Assembly (NCBI RefSeq): GCF_946481145.1
Contig: NZ_CAMLMJ010000001.1
Span: 248,001-312,000, forward strand
Reading direction: 5' to 3'
DNA from: an uncultured Sediminibacterium sp.
GTDB taxonomy: Bacteria > Bacteroidota > Bacteroidia > Chitinophagales > Chitinophagaceae
DNA length: 64,000 nucleotides
Under the pieces are notes generated by a model. That model saw only the letters and a program-made list of their open reading frames with translations, was not told the DNA's origin and made no database searches. Both the position numbers and the translations under genes were made by a program. This document shows positions 62,181-64,000 of this stretch, piece by piece. Positions within the stretch are counted from its first letter, which is position 1. Every line of letters starts with the position of its first letter.

Positions 62181-63161
62181 ATGAAACATATTACCATCCT
62201 CGTTCCCAATGGAAATAATAATCTAAGCAGTATTGTCGGCACTTACAAAATACTTACCAGGGCCAATAATTATTGGAAACAAAAACACAGGCGAACAATT
62301 TATTCCATTGAAATGGCGGGCGTTTCAAAGGAAGTAGATTTTCATGGCGGATTATTTAGCGTTAAACCACATACCCATATTAATAATATACCCCGAACTG
62401 ACTTAGTTATTATTCCATCATTGAGTCATAACTACGAACAAACCATAACAGAAAACAAAGCGATTGCAGTTTGGATAGAACATCAATATAAATGCGGGGC
62501 TGAGTTAGCTAGTATTTGTACCGGTGCTTTTTTACTGGCTTCATTAGGATTACTTGATCATAAAAGTTGCTCCACACACTGGGCCTTTGCCGATAGCTTT
62601 AGGGAAATGTTTCCCAAAGTAAATTTACAGACCGATAAGTTAATCACCGATGAAAATGGGATTTATACCAATGGCGGTGCTTTCTCCTTTTTGAATCTTG
62701 TATTGTATCTGGTTGAAAAATATTTTGACAGAGATACAGCTATCTTTTGTTCCAAAGTATTTCAGATTGAACCTGACAGAGATAGTCAGTCGCCCTTTAT
62801 CATTTTCACCGGACAAAAAAAGCATAATGACGATATCATTAAGGAAGCACAGGTTTATATAGAAAATAATCTGCAGGAAAAAATATCAATAGATTCCCTT
62901 TCTTCATTGTTTGCTATTGGAAGGAGAAACTTCGACCGGCGTTTTATAAAAGCTACCGGTAATTCGCCTTCAGCATATGCGCAACGTGTAAGGGTTGAAG
63001 CAGCTAAAAAACTATTGGAAACAAGTCGTAAAAATATCCATGAAGTGATGTATGAAGTTGGATATGCAGATGTAAAAGCGTTTCGTGATGTATTCAAAAA
63101 AGTAACAGGCATATCTCCTTTAGCTTATCGGAACAAATATAATAAGCTTGTTTTTTCTTAG
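62181..63161 (+). CDS. GlxA-type AraC-family regulator (DJ-1/PfpI + HTH)
   Basis: 326 residues. DJ-1/PfpI-like domain (about 1-190): ITILVPNGNNNLSSIVGTYKI, then GAELASICTGAFLLASLGLLDHKSCSTHW, with the conserved nucleophile-elbow Cys (CTGAF), and NGGAFSFLNLVLYLVE. AraC HTH (about 220-320): ISIDSLSSLFAIGRRNFDRRFIKATGNSP, YEVGYADVKAFRDVFKKVTG. Likely controls the flanking AHSA1 genes. Confidence 0.92.
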   Translation: MKHITILVPNGNNNLSSIVGTYKILTRANNYWKQKHRRTIYSIEMAGVSKEVDFHGGLFSVKPHTHINNIPRTDLVIIPSLSHNYEQTITENKAIAVWIEHQYKCGAELASICTGAFLLASLGLLDHKSCSTHWAFADSFREMFPKVNLQTDKLITDENGIYTNGGAFSFLNLVLYLVEKYFDRDTAIFCSKVFQIEPDRDSQSPFIIFTGQKKHNDDIIKEAQVYIENNLQEKISIDSLSSLFAIGRRNFDRRFIKATGNSPSAYAQRVRVEAAKKLLETSRKNIHEVMYEVGYADVKAFRDVFKKVTGISPLAYRNKYNKLVFS

Positions 63162-63206
63162 CTGGCAGTTGAATTATTAAGCTTCCCTTTGCGTATTTAT
63201 TTGTTG

Positions 63207-63252
63207 GCCACAGATGCACAGATTATAAACGATTAATCTGTGCATTTGTGGC
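63207..63252. repeat. Palindrome of the ATCTGTG-GGC family
   Basis: GCCACAGATGCACAGATTA pairs with TAATCTGTGCATTTGTGGC with one mismatch. Its last base overlaps the stop codon of the leftward AHSA1 gene. Related to 38936-38982. Confidence 0.8.
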
Positions 63253-63710
63253 TAAATCATTCCCATTAATACTACCTCCAGCTTATCAAAATTTTCTTCA
63301 TTTTTATCCACCACAAATGGTTTCATTTTTCTACAGGTCTCAGCATCCTCAAAAACCATATTGAAAACCAATTTTGTACTATTAGCAGAAACAGGTTCAA
63401 AAACTGCCCTTACCTGAAATAAGGGTTGCGAATAGCGTTTCCATGCAATTAATGAAGGTGCTTCAATTTGAATAAACTCACAATCGTTTTCATAATTTCC
63501 CTTTTCTGGTCCATGCATGGTAAAGCGCCACCTGCCGCCTACCCTAAAATCAAATTCATGAAAAGTATTGGTAAACCCTTTGGGTCCCCACCAGTTTTTC
63601 AGGTGCATTGGGTCAGACCATGCATGAAAAAGTAGTTCCTGTGAAACTGGAAAGATCCGTGTACTGGTAATAATGGTTTCAGGCGTGGTATTGGGTATTT
63701 CAGTTACCAT
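63252..63710 (-). CDS. SRPBCC (AHSA1-like) protein
   Basis: 152 residues. TSTRIFPVSQELLFHAWSDPMHLKNWWGPKGFTNTFHEFDFRVGGRWRFTMHGPEKGNYENDCEFIQIEAPSLIAWKRY matches the AHSA1 family closely (FHAWSDP and GGRWRFTMHGP are signature pieces). It ends FDKLEVVLMGMI. No signal peptide. Convergent with the GlxA-type gene. Confidence 0.93.
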   Translation of the reverse strand: MVTEIPNTTPETIITSTRIFPVSQELLFHAWSDPMHLKNWWGPKGFTNTFHEFDFRVGGRWRFTMHGPEKGNYENDCEFIQIEAPSLIAWKRYSQPLFQVRAVFEPVSANSTKLVFNMVFEDAETCRKMKPFVVDKNEENFDKLEVVLMGMI

Positions 63711-63758
63711 ACTACGATAATGTTAATTGAATGATGATAGAAAACAGCAAAACATGTT

Positions 63759-64000
63759 TTATGACCTGTTTTTGATCATATAGACAAGATATGGCATAAA
63801 CAAAAGACATAAAAGAAATACCAGCCAAATACGTCCGGTTAAAATATTGTAGTTTTCAAACAGGTATTCCCAGGATTTGTTTGTTAACCGACCCAACGTA
63901 AATTCAAATATTACTGTAAGTACTACCCATAAGCATCCGGCTACAATTGCTTGTCGTGGCTGCTGAATATTCAGTTGTGGAAATATAAACCAGGTGTAAA
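63759..64000 (-). CDS. Membrane protein, C-terminal fragment
   Basis: The frame runs off the window edge and ends in a TAA at 63759-63761. Its last 79 or so residues contain two hydrophobic stretches (AIVAGCLWVVLTVIFEFTLG; IWLVFLLCLLFMPYLVYMI) separated by a charged loop. No family can be named from this fragment. Confidence 0.7.
   Translation of the reverse strand, partial: YTWFIFPQLNIQQPRQAIVAGCLWVVLTVIFEFTLGRLTNKSWEYLFENYNILTGRIWLVFLLCLLFMPYLVYMIKNRS

Overview
The window reads as a chromosome segment from a member of the Bacteroidota, most likely Chitinophagaceae or a close relative. The evidence is a SusC/SusD pair, TonB-linked barrels with a carboxypeptidase-regulatory N-terminus, a GLPGLI protein, a giant surface protein with a type IX secretion (T9SS) sorting domain, and promoters of the TTG-N19/20-TAnnTTTG type. 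I cannot name the genus.

Layout. 1-5.4 kb: the start of a SusD lipoprotein and a SusC receptor, divergent from a LacI regulator across a 1-kb gap that holds three matching LacI-type operators. 5.4-9.0 kb: a beta-barrel/GLPGLI pair. 9.3-18.8 kb: a copper cluster. It holds an MbnP/MbnH-like pair with an outer-membrane protein, a small Cys protein, a multicopper oxidase fused to a CopB-like barrel, a DUF3347 protein, a CopZ-like chaperone, a regulator fusing an HMA domain to an AraC HTH, and a P1B copper ATPase. The chaperone operon and the ATPase share a 65-bp promoter block. 18.9-21.2 kb: mobile mystery protein A with a decayed partner B, an AraC regulator and a cupin protein.

21,305-36,755: a 15.45-kb integrated island bounded by identical 48-bp direct repeats, the right one forming the 3' part of a CAU-anticodon tRNA gene. 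It carries a tyrosine recombinase at one end and an excisionase plus a possible Rep protein at the other. Between them is one leftward operon: hsdM, an 86-aa protein, hsdS, a DUF262 protein, a DUF3696-type ATPase, an unknown protein, hsdR and a PLD-type nuclease. A two-gene membrane/unknown unit sits behind a strongly folded DNA/RNA element. The three genes between hsdS and hsdR are the best candidate for a separate antiphage system.

37-64 kb: a Fic protein, a PhnA-type protein, a 3360-aa T9SS adhesin-like protein, a LytTR/histidine-kinase pair, two secreted proteins, a CPBP-like membrane protein, a GNAT acetyltransferase, a TIM-barrel isomerase, a penicillin-acylase family enzyme, a DUF2490 protein, two AHSA1/SRPBCC proteins around a GlxA-type regulator, and the C-terminus of a membrane protein at the edge.

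Many gene ends carry unusual palindromes: tandem 7-bp words that fold on themselves, a recurring 50-68-bp palindrome family, and related hairpins. No CRISPR array, rRNA gene or insertion sequence was seen.
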